A stretch of DNA of 64,000 nt, taken from contig UQZO01000001.1 of assembly GCA_900545545.1 (NCBI GenBank), positions 1 through 64,000 of the forward strand, given 5' to 3'. A program made the position numbers and the translations under genes. Origin of the DNA: an uncultured Subdoligranulum sp. (lineage in GTDB: Bacteria > Bacillota > Clostridia > Oscillospirales > Ruminococcaceae). The notes under the pieces are model-generated. The model searched no databases and was not told where the DNA came from. It was given only the letters and a program-made list of their open reading frames with translations. Positions 10,167 through 19,083 of the stretch are shown one piece after another; the stretch's first letter is position 1, and the number at the start of each line of letters is the position of its first letter.

Positions 10167-11186
10167 ATGTCTGATTTTTATACCTATCGAAATGAATATG
10201 CCAACCGCCGCCGCAAGCGTCGGTTTATCCTTGTTTTGCTGGTGATTCTGGCGCTGCTGTGTGCGGCGGCCGGATGGTTCTGGCACCAGAACAATGCCCC
10301 CTCCGATGGGGAGCCGATCACCGATGCCCAGACGGTGGATGCAGAACCTACGGCCTCGCCGGAGGTGACCGCTTCGCCGGAGCCGACCCCGGAAGCCGTG
10401 GTGGGCAAAACGCCGGAGCGTATTGTGCAGAATGTGGATACCGCGGTGTGGAATACTTCCACGGCGGTGGAGCAGACCATTGATACCGAGTACCTCAACA
10501 CCGACCACCGTATGATCGGTGTGCCGATGCTTGGGTCTGTCACGGCCAAATACTTTGACACCGTTACCTTTGTGGGGGACAGCATTGCTTCGGGCCTGGG
10601 CATCTACCAGACCGGCCTGCCCAATGCCAAGTTTGCCACCTACACCAGTGCGGGCGTCAACAGCTTCGTGAACAATGTCACCATGAAGAACGCCGTTACC
10701 GGCAACCAGGAAACCCCGATGGAGGCCATTGTGGCTACCCAGCCGGACTACGTGTATATTCTGGTAGGCACCAACAACCTGGTCACACAGGGCGGGGAAG
10801 AGAGCTTCCTGGCCTATTATGAGCGCTTCATTGATATGCTGCGGGAACAGCTCAATCCCGGTGTGATTATCTATATTCAGGCCATTCCCGGCGTACAGGA
10901 AACCGTCGTCCAGACCAAGCCCGGTCTGGAGAACGGCCGTATTTCCACGGTAAATGATCTGTTGGCCAATCTGGCCCTGCGCAAGGGCTGCTACTTCGTC
11001 AACATCCGCGAAGTGCTGACCAACCCGGCGGATGGAAGCCAGATCGACGATTATCAGGTGACCGACGGCGTGCATTTCAACGCGGCCGGCTACCGTGCCT
11101 GGGCTGAGTATCTTTCCACCCATACGGTGTGGAACCGCCGCAGCCAGTACAGCGGACAAAACCCATATTATATTTACGGTGCATAA
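10167..11186 (+). CDS. membrane-anchored SGNH/GDSL hydrolase
   Basis: A 339-residue protein. Residues 15-17 are basic and residues 19-38 form one transmembrane helix, followed by a Pro/Glu/Thr/Ala-rich linker to about residue 85, so the catalytic domain is probably extracellular. Block I is VGDSIASG with nucleophile S139, the block III segment is VGTNN, and block V is DGVHFN with D300 and H303. SGNH enzymes of this layout often remove O-acetyl groups from cell-wall polymers; substrate is not shown by sequence. It is monocistronic, flanked by its own promoter and a strong terminator. Confidence 0.9.
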   Translation: MSDFYTYRNEYANRRRKRRFILVLLVILALLCAAAGWFWHQNNAPSDGEPITDAQTVDAEPTASPEVTASPEPTPEAVVGKTPERIVQNVDTAVWNTSTAVEQTIDTEYLNTDHRMIGVPMLGSVTAKYFDTVTFVGDSIASGLGIYQTGLPNAKFATYTSAGVNSFVNNVTMKNAVTGNQETPMEAIVATQPDYVYILVGTNNLVTQGGEESFLAYYERFIDMLREQLNPGVIIYIQAIPGVQETVVQTKPGLENGRISTVNDLLANLALRKGCYFVNIREVLTNPADGSQIDDYQVTDGVHFNAAGYRAWAEYLSTHTVWNRRSQYSGQNPYYIYGA

Positions 11187-11197
11187 TTCTTAAACAA

Positions 11198-11239
11198 CCC
11201 TACGCAAGGTGTAAAAAATACCTTGCGTAGGGCTTTTTG
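11198..11239 (+). terminator. terminator of the SGNH hydrolase gene
   Basis: The perfect 12-bp stem CCCTACGCAAGG/CCTTGCGTAGGG with a short A-rich loop is followed by CTTTTTG. Confidence 0.9.
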
Positions 11240-11334
11240 TATAAGAATACAACATCCTATCGGGATTTGTGTCGAATTTGCACAAATCATAAATAACAAG
11301 TACTAAAATTTTAGCGGATTATTACAGAAAAACC

Positions 11335-11363
11335 TTGAAATTCACTTGCGAAACAGGTAATAT
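11335..11363 (+). promoter_or_regulatory. promoter of the glycogen operon
   Basis: -35 TTGAAA (11335-11340), 17-bp spacer, -10 TAATAT (11358-11363). The RNA start would fall near 11370, which makes an upstream GTG at 11387 unlikely to have a ribosome site and supports the TTG start at 11420. Confidence 0.75.
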
Positions 11364-11419
11364 AGAAATAGCAAAATACACGGGACGTGTGTAAACACGC
11401 CCCAAAAGGGGAGATTACG

Positions 11420-13453
11420 TTGAAGCAAGGCAAACAGACGCCCAAAACTTCTGACTTGCCCATTTATCTGTTCCGGCAGGGCAATAACCAGGAAGCCTAC
11501 CGCTATTTTGGTGCGCATCTGTGTGAGCAGGACGGCCAGGCCGGCGCGGTGTTCCGCGTCTGGGCGCCGCACGCCAACGCGGTTGCCGTTGTCGGCGATT
11601 TCAACAACTGGGCGCCGGGTGATCACCCGATGCAGAAGGTTGCCGACGGGATCTGGGAACTGTTCATCCCGGGCATCAAAGAGTACGACGTTTATAAATA
11701 TTGTGTTACCACGGCATCCGATGAACTGATCTACAAGGCAGACCCGTATGCCTTCCATACCGAGACCCGCCCCTCCAACGGTAGCAAGGTCTATGATATC
11801 GAGGGCTATCCCTGGGGCGACGATGCGTGGAACAAGGACGAAGAAAAGCGCGATGTGATCAACAGTGCTATGTCCATCTATGAGCTGCAGGCCGGCAGCT
11901 GGAAGATGAAGGACCCCGAAAACGGAGTTCCCTACAACTACTCTGAGCTGGCCGACGAGCTGATCCCCTACATAAAAGAGATGGGCTACACCCACGTGGA
12001 GCTGCTGCCCATTACCGAGTATCCTTTCGACGGCAGCTGGGGCTATCAGGTTACGGGCTATTTTGCACCGACCAGCCGTTACGGCACGCCCAAGGACTTT
12101 ATGGCCTTTGTGGATAAGCTGCATCAGGCCGGTATCGGTGTCATTCTGGACTGGGTGCCTGCCCACTTCCCCAAGGACGCCTATGGTCTGTACATGTTTG
12201 ACGGCGCCCCCTGCTATGAGGACCCCAACCCTCGCCGCGGCGAGCATAAGGAATGGGGCACCATGGTCTTTAACTACGGCATGAACGAGGTCGCCAGTTT
12301 CCTGATCTCCAGTGCCATGTTCTGGATCGAGAAATACCATGTGGACGGCCTGCGCGTGGATGCGGTGGCCAGCATGCTGTACCTCGACTACAACCGCCGT
12401 GACGGCGAGTGGGAACAGAACTGCAAGGGCGGCAAGGAAAATCTGGAAGCCATCGCCTTCCTGCAAAAGCTGAATACCGCCGTTCTCAGCCGCTATCCCC
12501 ACAAGATGATGATTGCCGAGGAATCCACGGCCTGGCCGCTGGTGACCAAGCCTGCCGCCGATGGTGGTCTGGGCTTCAATTTCAAGTGGAACATGGGCTG
12601 GATGAACGACATGCTCAGCTACATGAAGACCGACCCGCTGTTCCGCGCCGGCAACCACGGCAAGGTTACCTTCAGCTTCTTCTATGCTTTCAGCGAAAAC
12701 TTCGTGCTGCCTATCAGCCATGATGAGGTCGTGCACGGCAAGTGCAGTCTGATCAATAAGATGCCCGGCGACTACGAAGAAAAATTCGCCAATCTGCGCA
12801 CCTTCTACGGCTATATGATGGCCCATCCCGGCAAGAAGCTGCTCTTCATGGGGCAGGAGTTCGGCCAGTTCACCGAATGGGATGAGAAGAAGCAGCTGGA
12901 CTGGATGCTGCTCGGTTACGACAAACACCGTCAGCTGCAAAGCTATGTCAAGGACCTGAACCATCTGTATCGCGATACGCCCGCCCTGTGGCAGGTGGAC
13001 TACAGCTGGGAAGGTTTCCAGTGGATCGTTCCCGACGACAACCAGCAGAGCGTCATCGCCTTCCTGCGCCGGGACGCTGCCGGTAAGATGCTGATGATCG
13101 TCTGCAACTTCAACCCGGTGCTGCGCCAGAACTACGAGATGGGCGTGCCCAATCCCGGCAGCTACAAGGAGATCCTCAATTCCGATGATCCCAAGTACGG
13201 CGGTTCCGGCGTGACCAACGGCACGGTGCGCAGCAAGAAGGGCGAAATGCACGGCTTTGAACAGCATGTTTCGCTGACGTTGCCGCCGCTGTCCACCCTG
13301 TATTTCCAGGTGCCGGCCGCCCGTAAGCCTCGTGCCAAGAAGGAAGAGGAACCCGCAGCCAAAACCACGGCCAAGTCCAAAAAGACGACGGCTGTAAAGA
13401 AAGAAGCGGCGCCCAAGCGCAGCCGTTCCACCAAAGCCAAACCGCAGGCGTAA
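11420..13453 (+). CDS. glgB: 1,4-alpha-glucan branching enzyme
   Basis: A 677-residue GH13 enzyme that makes alpha-1,6 branches in glycogen. An N-terminal CBM48 domain (RVWAPHANAVAVVGDFNNW) is followed by the TIM barrel with nucleophile D314 (GLRVDAVAS), acid/base E367 (MIAEEST) and D435 (ISHDEVVHG), then a C-terminal beta domain ending near residue 632. The TTG start is preferred because GGGGAG sits 6 nt upstream. Residues about 633-677 are an unusual Lys/Ala/Arg-rich tail with KKTT- and KRSRSTK-like stretches, absent from typical GlgB. It is the first gene of glgB-C-D-A. Confidence 0.95.
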   Translation: MKQGKQTPKTSDLPIYLFRQGNNQEAYRYFGAHLCEQDGQAGAVFRVWAPHANAVAVVGDFNNWAPGDHPMQKVADGIWELFIPGIKEYDVYKYCVTTASDELIYKADPYAFHTETRPSNGSKVYDIEGYPWGDDAWNKDEEKRDVINSAMSIYELQAGSWKMKDPENGVPYNYSELADELIPYIKEMGYTHVELLPITEYPFDGSWGYQVTGYFAPTSRYGTPKDFMAFVDKLHQAGIGVILDWVPAHFPKDAYGLYMFDGAPCYEDPNPRRGEHKEWGTMVFNYGMNEVASFLISSAMFWIEKYHVDGLRVDAVASMLYLDYNRRDGEWEQNCKGGKENLEAIAFLQKLNTAVLSRYPHKMMIAEESTAWPLVTKPAADGGLGFNFKWNMGWMNDMLSYMKTDPLFRAGNHGKVTFSFFYAFSENFVLPISHDEVVHGKCSLINKMPGDYEEKFANLRTFYGYMMAHPGKKLLFMGQEFGQFTEWDEKKQLDWMLLGYDKHRQLQSYVKDLNHLYRDTPALWQVDYSWEGFQWIVPDDNQQSVIAFLRRDAAGKMLMIVCNFNPVLRQNYEMGVPNPGSYKEILNSDDPKYGGSGVTNGTVRSKKGEMHGFEQHVSLTLPPLSTLYFQVPAARKPRAKKEEEPAAKTTAKSKKTTAVKKEAAPKRSRSTKAKPQA

Positions 13454-13541
13454 GCCCGCCTTGTTCCTGCGTGATGGATAGATCGTATACCCATATTCAT
13501 CTAAAAATGGCGTAAGCCAGAATTTTAAGGGGAGAAATCTT

Positions 13542-14765
13542 ATGGCAAAAGAAATGATCGCAATGATCCTGGCCGGCGGCCAGGGCTCGCGCCTTTATGC
13601 GCTGACCCAAAAGCTCGCCAAGCCTGCAGTTCCGTTCGGCGGAAAATATCGTATCATCGATTTCCCGCTTTCCAACTGTGTCAATTCCGACATTGATACG
13701 GTGGGCATTCTGACCCAGTATCAGCCGCTGGTCCTCAACGAGTACATCGGCAACGGTCAGCCCTGGGACCTGGACCGCCTGCATGGCGGTGTTCATGTCC
13801 TGCCCCCGTATCAGCAGGCCACCGGTTCTGACTGGTACAAAGGCACGGCCAATGCGATTTATCAGAATCTCTCTTTCATCGATCGCTACGATCCCAAGTA
13901 TGTCATCATCCTGTCCGGTGACCAGATCTGCAAGCAGGATTACTCTGACTTCCTGCGTTTCCACAAGGAAAAGGATGCAGAATTCTCTGTCGCCGTCATG
14001 GAAGTGCCCTGGAGCGAAGCTTCCCGCTTCGGCCTGATGGTCACTGACGACGATGACAAGATCAGCGAATTCCAGGAGAAGCCGAAGAACCCGAAGTCCA
14101 ACCTGGCTTCCATGGGCATCTACATCTTCAACTGGGATATCCTGAAGAAGTACCTCACCGAGGACGAAGCCGATCCCAACTCCGAGAACGACTTCGGCAA
14201 GAACGTCATTCCCAACCTGCTCAAGGATGGCCGCCGTATGTACGCCTATCACTTCAGCGGCTACTGGAAGGACGTCGGAACCATCTCCAGCCTGTGGCAG
14301 GCCAACATGGAGGTTCTGGACCCCAGCCATTCCGGCATCAACCTGTTTGATGAAAACTGGAAGATCTACTCCCGCAACTCCGGCCAGCCCTGCCAGCGCA
14401 TCGGCAACGATGCCACCATCGTGAACTCGATGGTTTCCGAAGGCTGCCGCGTGGATGGCACCGTCAACAACTCCATCCTGTTCCCCGGTGTTGTCGTCGA
14501 AAAGGGCGCCACTGTGGAAGCGGCCGTCGTCATGGGCGGCACCGTCATCAAGGCGGGGGCCAGCGTCAAGCACTGCATCGTGGCCGAGAATGTCACGGTG
14601 GAGGAAGGCGCTACCGTGGGTGCCATGCCCGAAGGTCCCCTGAACATCGCTGAACCCGGCGATGTCGCCACCGTGGGTTCCGGCGTCGTGATCGGCAAAG
14701 GTGCCACCGTCGGTCCCAAAGCAATGGTTTCCAGCGATGTAAAGGATGGTGAGGAACAATGGTAA
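13542..14765 (+). CDS. glgC: glucose-1-phosphate adenylyltransferase
   Basis: A 407-residue enzyme that makes ADP-glucose from ATP and glucose 1-phosphate, the committed step of glycogen synthesis. The nucleotidyltransferase signature is LAGGQGSRLYALT at residues 10-22, followed by KPAVPFGGKYRIIDFPLSNC, and a C-terminal left-handed beta-helix of hexapeptide repeats covers about residues 290-400. A GGGGAG ribosome site precedes the ATG. Its 3' end overlaps glgD by 7 bp, implying coupled translation and a GlgC-GlgD complex as in other Firmicutes. Confidence 0.97.
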   Translation: MAKEMIAMILAGGQGSRLYALTQKLAKPAVPFGGKYRIIDFPLSNCVNSDIDTVGILTQYQPLVLNEYIGNGQPWDLDRLHGGVHVLPPYQQATGSDWYKGTANAIYQNLSFIDRYDPKYVIILSGDQICKQDYSDFLRFHKEKDAEFSVAVMEVPWSEASRFGLMVTDDDDKISEFQEKPKNPKSNLASMGIYIFNWDILKKYLTEDEADPNSENDFGKNVIPNLLKDGRRMYAYHFSGYWKDVGTISSLWQANMEVLDPSHSGINLFDENWKIYSRNSGQPCQRIGNDATIVNSMVSEGCRVDGTVNNSILFPGVVVEKGATVEAAVVMGGTVIKAGASVKHCIVAENVTVEEGATVGAMPEGPLNIAEPGDVATVGSGVVIGKGATVGPKAMVSSDVKDGEEQW

Positions 14766-15883
14766 ACAGCAACGTAAACGCTCTCGGCGTCATTTTCGCC
14801 AACACCTATGATAATCTTGTTCCCGAACTGGTGGCGGAGCGCTCCATGGCCTCCATCCCGTTCGGCGGCCGCTATCGTCTGATCGACTTTACGCTGTCCA
14901 GCATGGTCAACGCCGGCATCGACAACGTTTCGGTCATTGTCCGTAAGAACTACCACTCCCTGATGGACCACCTCGGCGCAGGCCGTGAGTGGGACCTGAC
15001 CCGTAAGCGCGGCGGTCTGAACATCGTTCCGCCTTTTGCCGAGCGCAGTGTCAAGATGTACTCCGGCCGCGTGGACGCCATCGAGAGCATCCTCTCCTGG
15101 CTGGAAGCGCAGAAAGAGCGCTATGTCATCCTGTCCGACTCTTACATTGCCGTCAACTTTGACTTCGGCAAGCTGATCGATGCCCATGTGGCCAGCGGTG
15201 CCGATGTGACGATGGTTTATAACCGTGCGCCCATTCCTGAGGGTGCCCGCAGCGATAACTACACCATCCGCATTGATGAGGATGGCCGCGTGAGCGAGAT
15301 CCTCTCCAACGATTACCGTCTGGGCGAGCAGAATCTCTCGATGAACATTTATGTCATCGACCGTGAGAGCCTGATTCATCTGGTTCATGATGCTGCCGTG
15401 CGCGGCCTGGTTTACTTTGAGCGTGACATTCTGGCCCGCAACCTCAAGCTGCTCAATGTCCATGCCTATGAGTTCAAGGGCTATGCGGCACGTATCTCGG
15501 ATATGAAGAGCTACTTCGACGAGAATATGCGCCTGCTGGAGCCCGGCAGCATGGAAGCCCTGTTTGGCGGCGCACCCATTTACACCAAGATTCGTGACGA
15601 TAACCCCACGCGCTATCTGGAAGGCAGCAGCGTCAAGAACAGCCTGCTGGCCGATGGCTGCGTGATCGAAGGTACGGTGGAGAACTGTGTGCTGTTCCGC
15701 GGCTGCCAGGTCAAGAAGGGCGCCGTTGTCAAGAACTGCGTGCTGATGCAGGATACGGTGGTGGAGCCGGACTGCGATGTTGAGTATGTGGTCACCGATA
15801 AGAATGTTCACATTACCGAGGGCAAGAAACTGACCGGTACCGATACCTTCCCGGTCTTTATCGCGAAGAACCACAGCGTATAA
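14759..15883 (+). CDS. glgD: glucose-1-phosphate adenylyltransferase subunit GlgD
   Basis: A 374-residue GlgC paralogue. It keeps the fold (SIPFGGRYRLIDFTLSSMVNAGI, C-terminal hexapeptide helix) but has lost the Gly-rich GGQGSRL loop of the catalytic subunit; the N terminus reads ALGVIFANTYDN. In Firmicutes GlgD is a non-catalytic or weakly active partner that raises GlgC activity. The start codon lies within glgC and has GGTGAGG upstream. An attenuator-like hairpin follows before glgA. Confidence 0.95.
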   Translation: MVNSNVNALGVIFANTYDNLVPELVAERSMASIPFGGRYRLIDFTLSSMVNAGIDNVSVIVRKNYHSLMDHLGAGREWDLTRKRGGLNIVPPFAERSVKMYSGRVDAIESILSWLEAQKERYVILSDSYIAVNFDFGKLIDAHVASGADVTMVYNRAPIPEGARSDNYTIRIDEDGRVSEILSNDYRLGEQNLSMNIYVIDRESLIHLVHDAAVRGLVYFERDILARNLKLLNVHAYEFKGYAARISDMKSYFDENMRLLEPGSMEALFGGAPIYTKIRDDNPTRYLEGSSVKNSLLADGCVIEGTVENCVLFRGCQVKKGAVVKNCVLMQDTVVEPDCDVEYVVTDKNVHITEGKKLTGTDTFPVFIAKNHSV

Positions 15884-15929
15884 TAGCTCATACAAGCTGT
15901 ACTCCTTCTCCCCGGAGGCGGCTTAGATG

Positions 15930-15977
15930 AGGGGGACGGGGGAGACCGTTGGGCCTGCCCCGTCCTCCTGTTTTTTT
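15930..15977 (+). terminator. intra-operon hairpin between glgD and glgA
   Basis: AGGGGGACGGGG pairs with CCCCGTCCTCCT and is followed by eight T, a full intrinsic terminator, yet glgA follows 29 bp later with no clear promoter between. It may set a lower level of glgA by partial readthrough. Confidence 0.7.
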
Positions 15978-16006
15978 AAGAATCCACCATCTGTATGGAG
16001 GTGCTT

Positions 16007-17425
16007 ATGAAAATTTTGTATGCGGCCAGTGAGGCTGCTCCGTTCGCCAAGTCCGGCGGCTTGGCCGACGTGGCAGGTGCATTGCCGAAAGCACTGGTCA
16101 AAGACGGGGTCGATTGCCGTGTGGTTATGCCTTTGTACGGTGATCTGAAATTCAAGGATACGCTGACCTATGTTACCAACTTCAGCGTTCCGGTAGGCTG
16201 GCGCAGCCAGTACTGCGGCCTGTTCAAGGCCGAGCATGACGGCGTGATCTACTACTTTATCGATAACGAGTATTACTTCAAGCGCAGCGGCCTGTATGGC
16301 TTCTATGATGACGGCGAGCGTTTCGCCTTCTTCTCCCGTGCCATTCTGGAGATGCTGTTCTACACCGATTTCGAGCCCGACATCATCAACTGCAACGATT
16401 GGCAGACGGCTCTGACCCCGGTATATCTGAACCTGTACTACCGTCATCTGGATAAGTTCAACCGCATCAAGACGGTGTTCACCATCCACAACATTGCCTA
16501 CCAGGGCAAGTACGGCCTGGATATTCTGGAAGACACCTGCGGCATCGGTGCCCGGGACGCCCATGTGGTGGAGTACGATGGCTGCGCCAATTTCATGAAG
16601 GGTGCCATCGAAACAGCCGACAAGGTCACCACCGTCAGCCCCACCTATGCCCAGGAAATTCTCGACCCGTGGTTCAGCCACGGCCTGGACGGATTGCTGC
16701 GTCAGAAACAGTACAAGACCTGCGGCATCCTGAACGGTATCGATGTGGACGTGTTCAACCCGGCCACCGATCCCGACATTGCCAAGAACTATGATGTGAA
16801 CACCTTCCAGGAGGGCAAAGCGGTCTGTAAGGCGGCTCTGCAGGATGAGCTGGGCCTGCATAAGGACGGCAGCCCGGTCATGGCCATGGTCACCCGTCTG
16901 GTGGGCCATAAGGGCGTGGATCTGGTCCGTGCCATTGCGGAAGGTTTGCTGCAGCAGGGTATCGAACTGGTGGTGCTTGGCTCCGGCGAAGCCCAGTACG
17001 AGAACTTCTTCAACGAGCTCTGTGCACGCAATCCCGGCCGTGTGGGTGTCTATATCGGCTTCAATGCGCAGTTGGCCCAGCATATCTATGCGGGTGCCGA
17101 TATGTTCCTGATGCCGTCTCGCTCCGAACCCTGCGGTCTGGCCCAGATGGTCTCCTGCCGGTACGGCACGATTCCCATTGTACGGGAAACCGGCGGTCTG
17201 AAGGATTCCATCCATGACTCCGGCGACGGATACGGCAATGGCTTCACCTTTGCCAATTACAACGCCCATGAGCTGTATGAGGCTTGCTGGCGCGCCAAGG
17301 AAGGGTACTGGCAGAAGGACGGCTGGCCCATTCTGGTCCGTCGTGCCATGGAATGTGACTTCAGCTGGGCGAACTCCGCCAAGAGCTATGAAGGCCTGTA
17401 CAATGAGGTCGTAAACCTCTGGTAA
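16007..17425 (+). CDS. glgA: glycogen synthase
   Basis: A 472-residue GT5 enzyme that transfers glucose from ADP-glucose to the glycogen chain. The ADP-glucose binding motif KSGGLADV is at residues 15-22, and the C-terminal GT-B half has VTRLVGHKGVD and the SRSEPCGLAQM segment. The start is the ATG at 16007, because a GGAGG site lies 5 nt upstream and the family begins MKILYAASE; an upstream in-frame ATG lacks such a site. Last gene of the glg operon, followed by a strong terminator. Confidence 0.97.
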   Translation: MKILYAASEAAPFAKSGGLADVAGALPKALVKDGVDCRVVMPLYGDLKFKDTLTYVTNFSVPVGWRSQYCGLFKAEHDGVIYYFIDNEYYFKRSGLYGFYDDGERFAFFSRAILEMLFYTDFEPDIINCNDWQTALTPVYLNLYYRHLDKFNRIKTVFTIHNIAYQGKYGLDILEDTCGIGARDAHVVEYDGCANFMKGAIETADKVTTVSPTYAQEILDPWFSHGLDGLLRQKQYKTCGILNGIDVDVFNPATDPDIAKNYDVNTFQEGKAVCKAALQDELGLHKDGSPVMAMVTRLVGHKGVDLVRAIAEGLLQQGIELVVLGSGEAQYENFFNELCARNPGRVGVYIGFNAQLAQHIYAGADMFLMPSRSEPCGLAQMVSCRYGTIPIVRETGGLKDSIHDSGDGYGNGFTFANYNAHELYEACWRAKEGYWQKDGWPILVRRAMECDFSWANSAKSYEGLYNEVVNLW

Positions 17426-17458
17426 GGTGCTTGCCGGTCAGATTTCACAAATGTTTCA

Positions 17459-17488
17459 AACCCGGCGGGGGAACCCGCCGGGTTTTTT
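17459..17488 (+). terminator. glycogen operon terminator
   Basis: The stem AACCCGGCGGG/CCCGCCGGGTT with a short loop is followed by TTTTTT. Confidence 0.92.
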
Positions 17489-17540
17489 CTTGCGTTTTTC
17501 ACATAATTGTTTTATCTTAAAAATAAAAGAAGTTGTGCGG

Positions 17541-18392
17541 GTGAAGGGAAAGTTGAGTGAAAGACGTGTGACAAAAAAAGTAGGGCCGTGCATTTGCCTG
17601 CTGCTCGTGGGGGCGCTGGTGCTTTCCGGCTGCGGCGCCACCGTGGTCATACCGGACGATGCAGCAACGGGGGAAACCGCAACGGCAGAGTCTGCCGGAA
17701 GCCAGCTGGGCTATCTTGTGGCGGATGACTCCCAGGAAGAAGAGGTCTGGCCGGTGCTGGCCATGCTGCAGGGAACAGCGGAAACGGCGGTTTGGCTGCC
17801 CTTTGCGGCAAGACTGGATGTGGAAAACATTGACCAGAATCCCGAACTGCCCAACGGCTGCGAAATCACCTCGGCGGCGATTGCGCTGAATTATCTGGGC
17901 TTTTCCATTGATAAAGTTACCCTGGCGCAGGAATACCTTCCTACCTGCGAGCCCTATTGGGAGGCCGACCCGGAAGTGGAATTCATGGGCAATCCCCAGG
18001 ATGAACTGGCATTTTATTGCTTGCCGGGGGCCATTGTCACGGCGGTCAACGCTTATCTCGAAGATGTGGGCAGTGACTATGTGGCACAGGATATCAGCGG
18101 CGCCCCTGTGGAGGATTTGTACCGGTGGGTTGCCAACGGTACGCCTGTGCTGATCTGGGCGACCCGCGCCTTCACCGATCCGTTGTACAATACTACCTTT
18201 CAGTTGCCGGATGGAAGCTGGCCTTACAGCAATTCCCACTGTCTGGTGCTGACGGGGTACGATATCGATACCTGCTACCTGGCGGACCCCATGCTGGAAG
18301 TGGAATCTGTGGACAGGGAAACCTTTGCCGATGTCTACACCCAGCGGGGACAGTACGCCCTGGTGATTACCGAGACTGCGGCACAGGACTAA
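17541..18392 (+). CDS. lipoprotein with C39-like peptidase domain
   Basis: About 283 residues. A signal peptide ends in the lipobox LSGC, so the mature protein should be lipid-anchored outside the membrane. The C-terminal 190 residues match the peptidase_C39_2 family: the catalytic cysteine is in ELPNGCEITS and the histidine in SNSHCLVLTGYD. The start is uncertain: GTG at 17541 has a weak AGAAG site, while GTG at 17568 would give a classic 22-residue lipoprotein signal. Members of this family are found beside cell-wall genes, but targets are unknown. It follows the glg terminator and has its own terminator. Confidence 0.8.
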   Translation: MKGKLSERRVTKKVGPCICLLLVGALVLSGCGATVVIPDDAATGETATAESAGSQLGYLVADDSQEEEVWPVLAMLQGTAETAVWLPFAARLDVENIDQNPELPNGCEITSAAIALNYLGFSIDKVTLAQEYLPTCEPYWEADPEVEFMGNPQDELAFYCLPGAIVTAVNAYLEDVGSDYVAQDISGAPVEDLYRWVANGTPVLIWATRAFTDPLYNTTFQLPDGSWPYSNSHCLVLTGYDIDTCYLADPMLEVESVDRETFADVYTQRGQYALVITETAAQD

Positions 18393-18396
18393 ACAA

Positions 18397-18429
18397 AAAA
18401 GCGGACTCTTACAAGAGTCCACTTTTGCT
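18397..18429. terminator. bidirectional terminator
   Basis: The stem AAAAGCGGACTCTT/AAGAGTCCACTTTT lies between convergent genes, with T runs available on both strands. Confidence 0.85.
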
Positions 18430-19065
18430 TTATTCGGGATTTCCCTCATTGACGCGCAGGTGATCAGCCACCCATTTGATCAGCAGCTCCAGCGCCACCA
18501 GATTGTGGCCGCCTTCCGGCACGATCAGATCGGCCTTGCGCTTGCTGGGCTCCACAAACTGCTCGTGCATCGGTTTGACAGTGGTCAGGTATTGGGTCAC
18601 CACGCTATCCAGCGTGCGGCCGCGCTCCTTGACATCGCGCACGATGCGGCGCAGGATGCGCACGTCGGCGTCGGTATCCACAAAGACCTTCATATCCATC
18701 AACTCGCACAGCTCCGGGGAATCAAAGATCAGGATTCCCTCCACAATGATGACCGGGGCCGGTTTGACCAGAATCGTCTCGTTGCTGCGGTTGTGGATGG
18801 TGTAATCGTACACGGGCACCTGTACCGGGTGCCCGGCGCGCAGCTCCCGCAGATGGGCCACCATCAGCGGTGTGTCGAAACTGTCGGGATGGTCGTAGTT
18901 GAGCTTGCAGCGCTCCTCGTAGGGCAATTCGTCGTGACGCTTGTAGTAGCTGTCATGGTTGATGACGCTGACCTCGTTGGCGCCGAAATGGTCACGCAGA
19001 CGCTCGGTCAGGGTGGTTTTGCCGCTGCCCGTGCCGCCTGCAATGCCGATGATGATGGTGTTCAT
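18430..19065 (-). CDS. udk: uridine kinase
   Basis: A 211-residue P-loop kinase that phosphorylates uridine and cytidine in pyrimidine salvage. The Walker A motif is GGTGSGKTT (residues 10-18), followed by the family segments HDSYYKRHDELP, NYDHPDSFD and the base-binding YDYTIHNR, and the DVRILRRIVRD lid. The ATG at 19065 has AGGAG 6 nt upstream and is preferred over an in-frame TTG five codons earlier. It lies 18 bp after the dCMP deaminase gene, so both pyrimidine enzymes are co-transcribed. Confidence 0.95.
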   Translation of the reverse strand: MNTIIIGIAGGTGSGKTTLTERLRDHFGANEVSVINHDSYYKRHDELPYEERCKLNYDHPDSFDTPLMVAHLRELRAGHPVQVPVYDYTIHNRSNETILVKPAPVIIVEGILIFDSPELCELMDMKVFVDTDADVRILRRIVRDVKERGRTLDSVVTQYLTTVKPMHEQFVEPSKRKADLIVPEGGHNLVALELLIKWVADHLRVNEGNPE

Positions 19066-19083
19066 GCCTGCTCCTCTCAAGGT

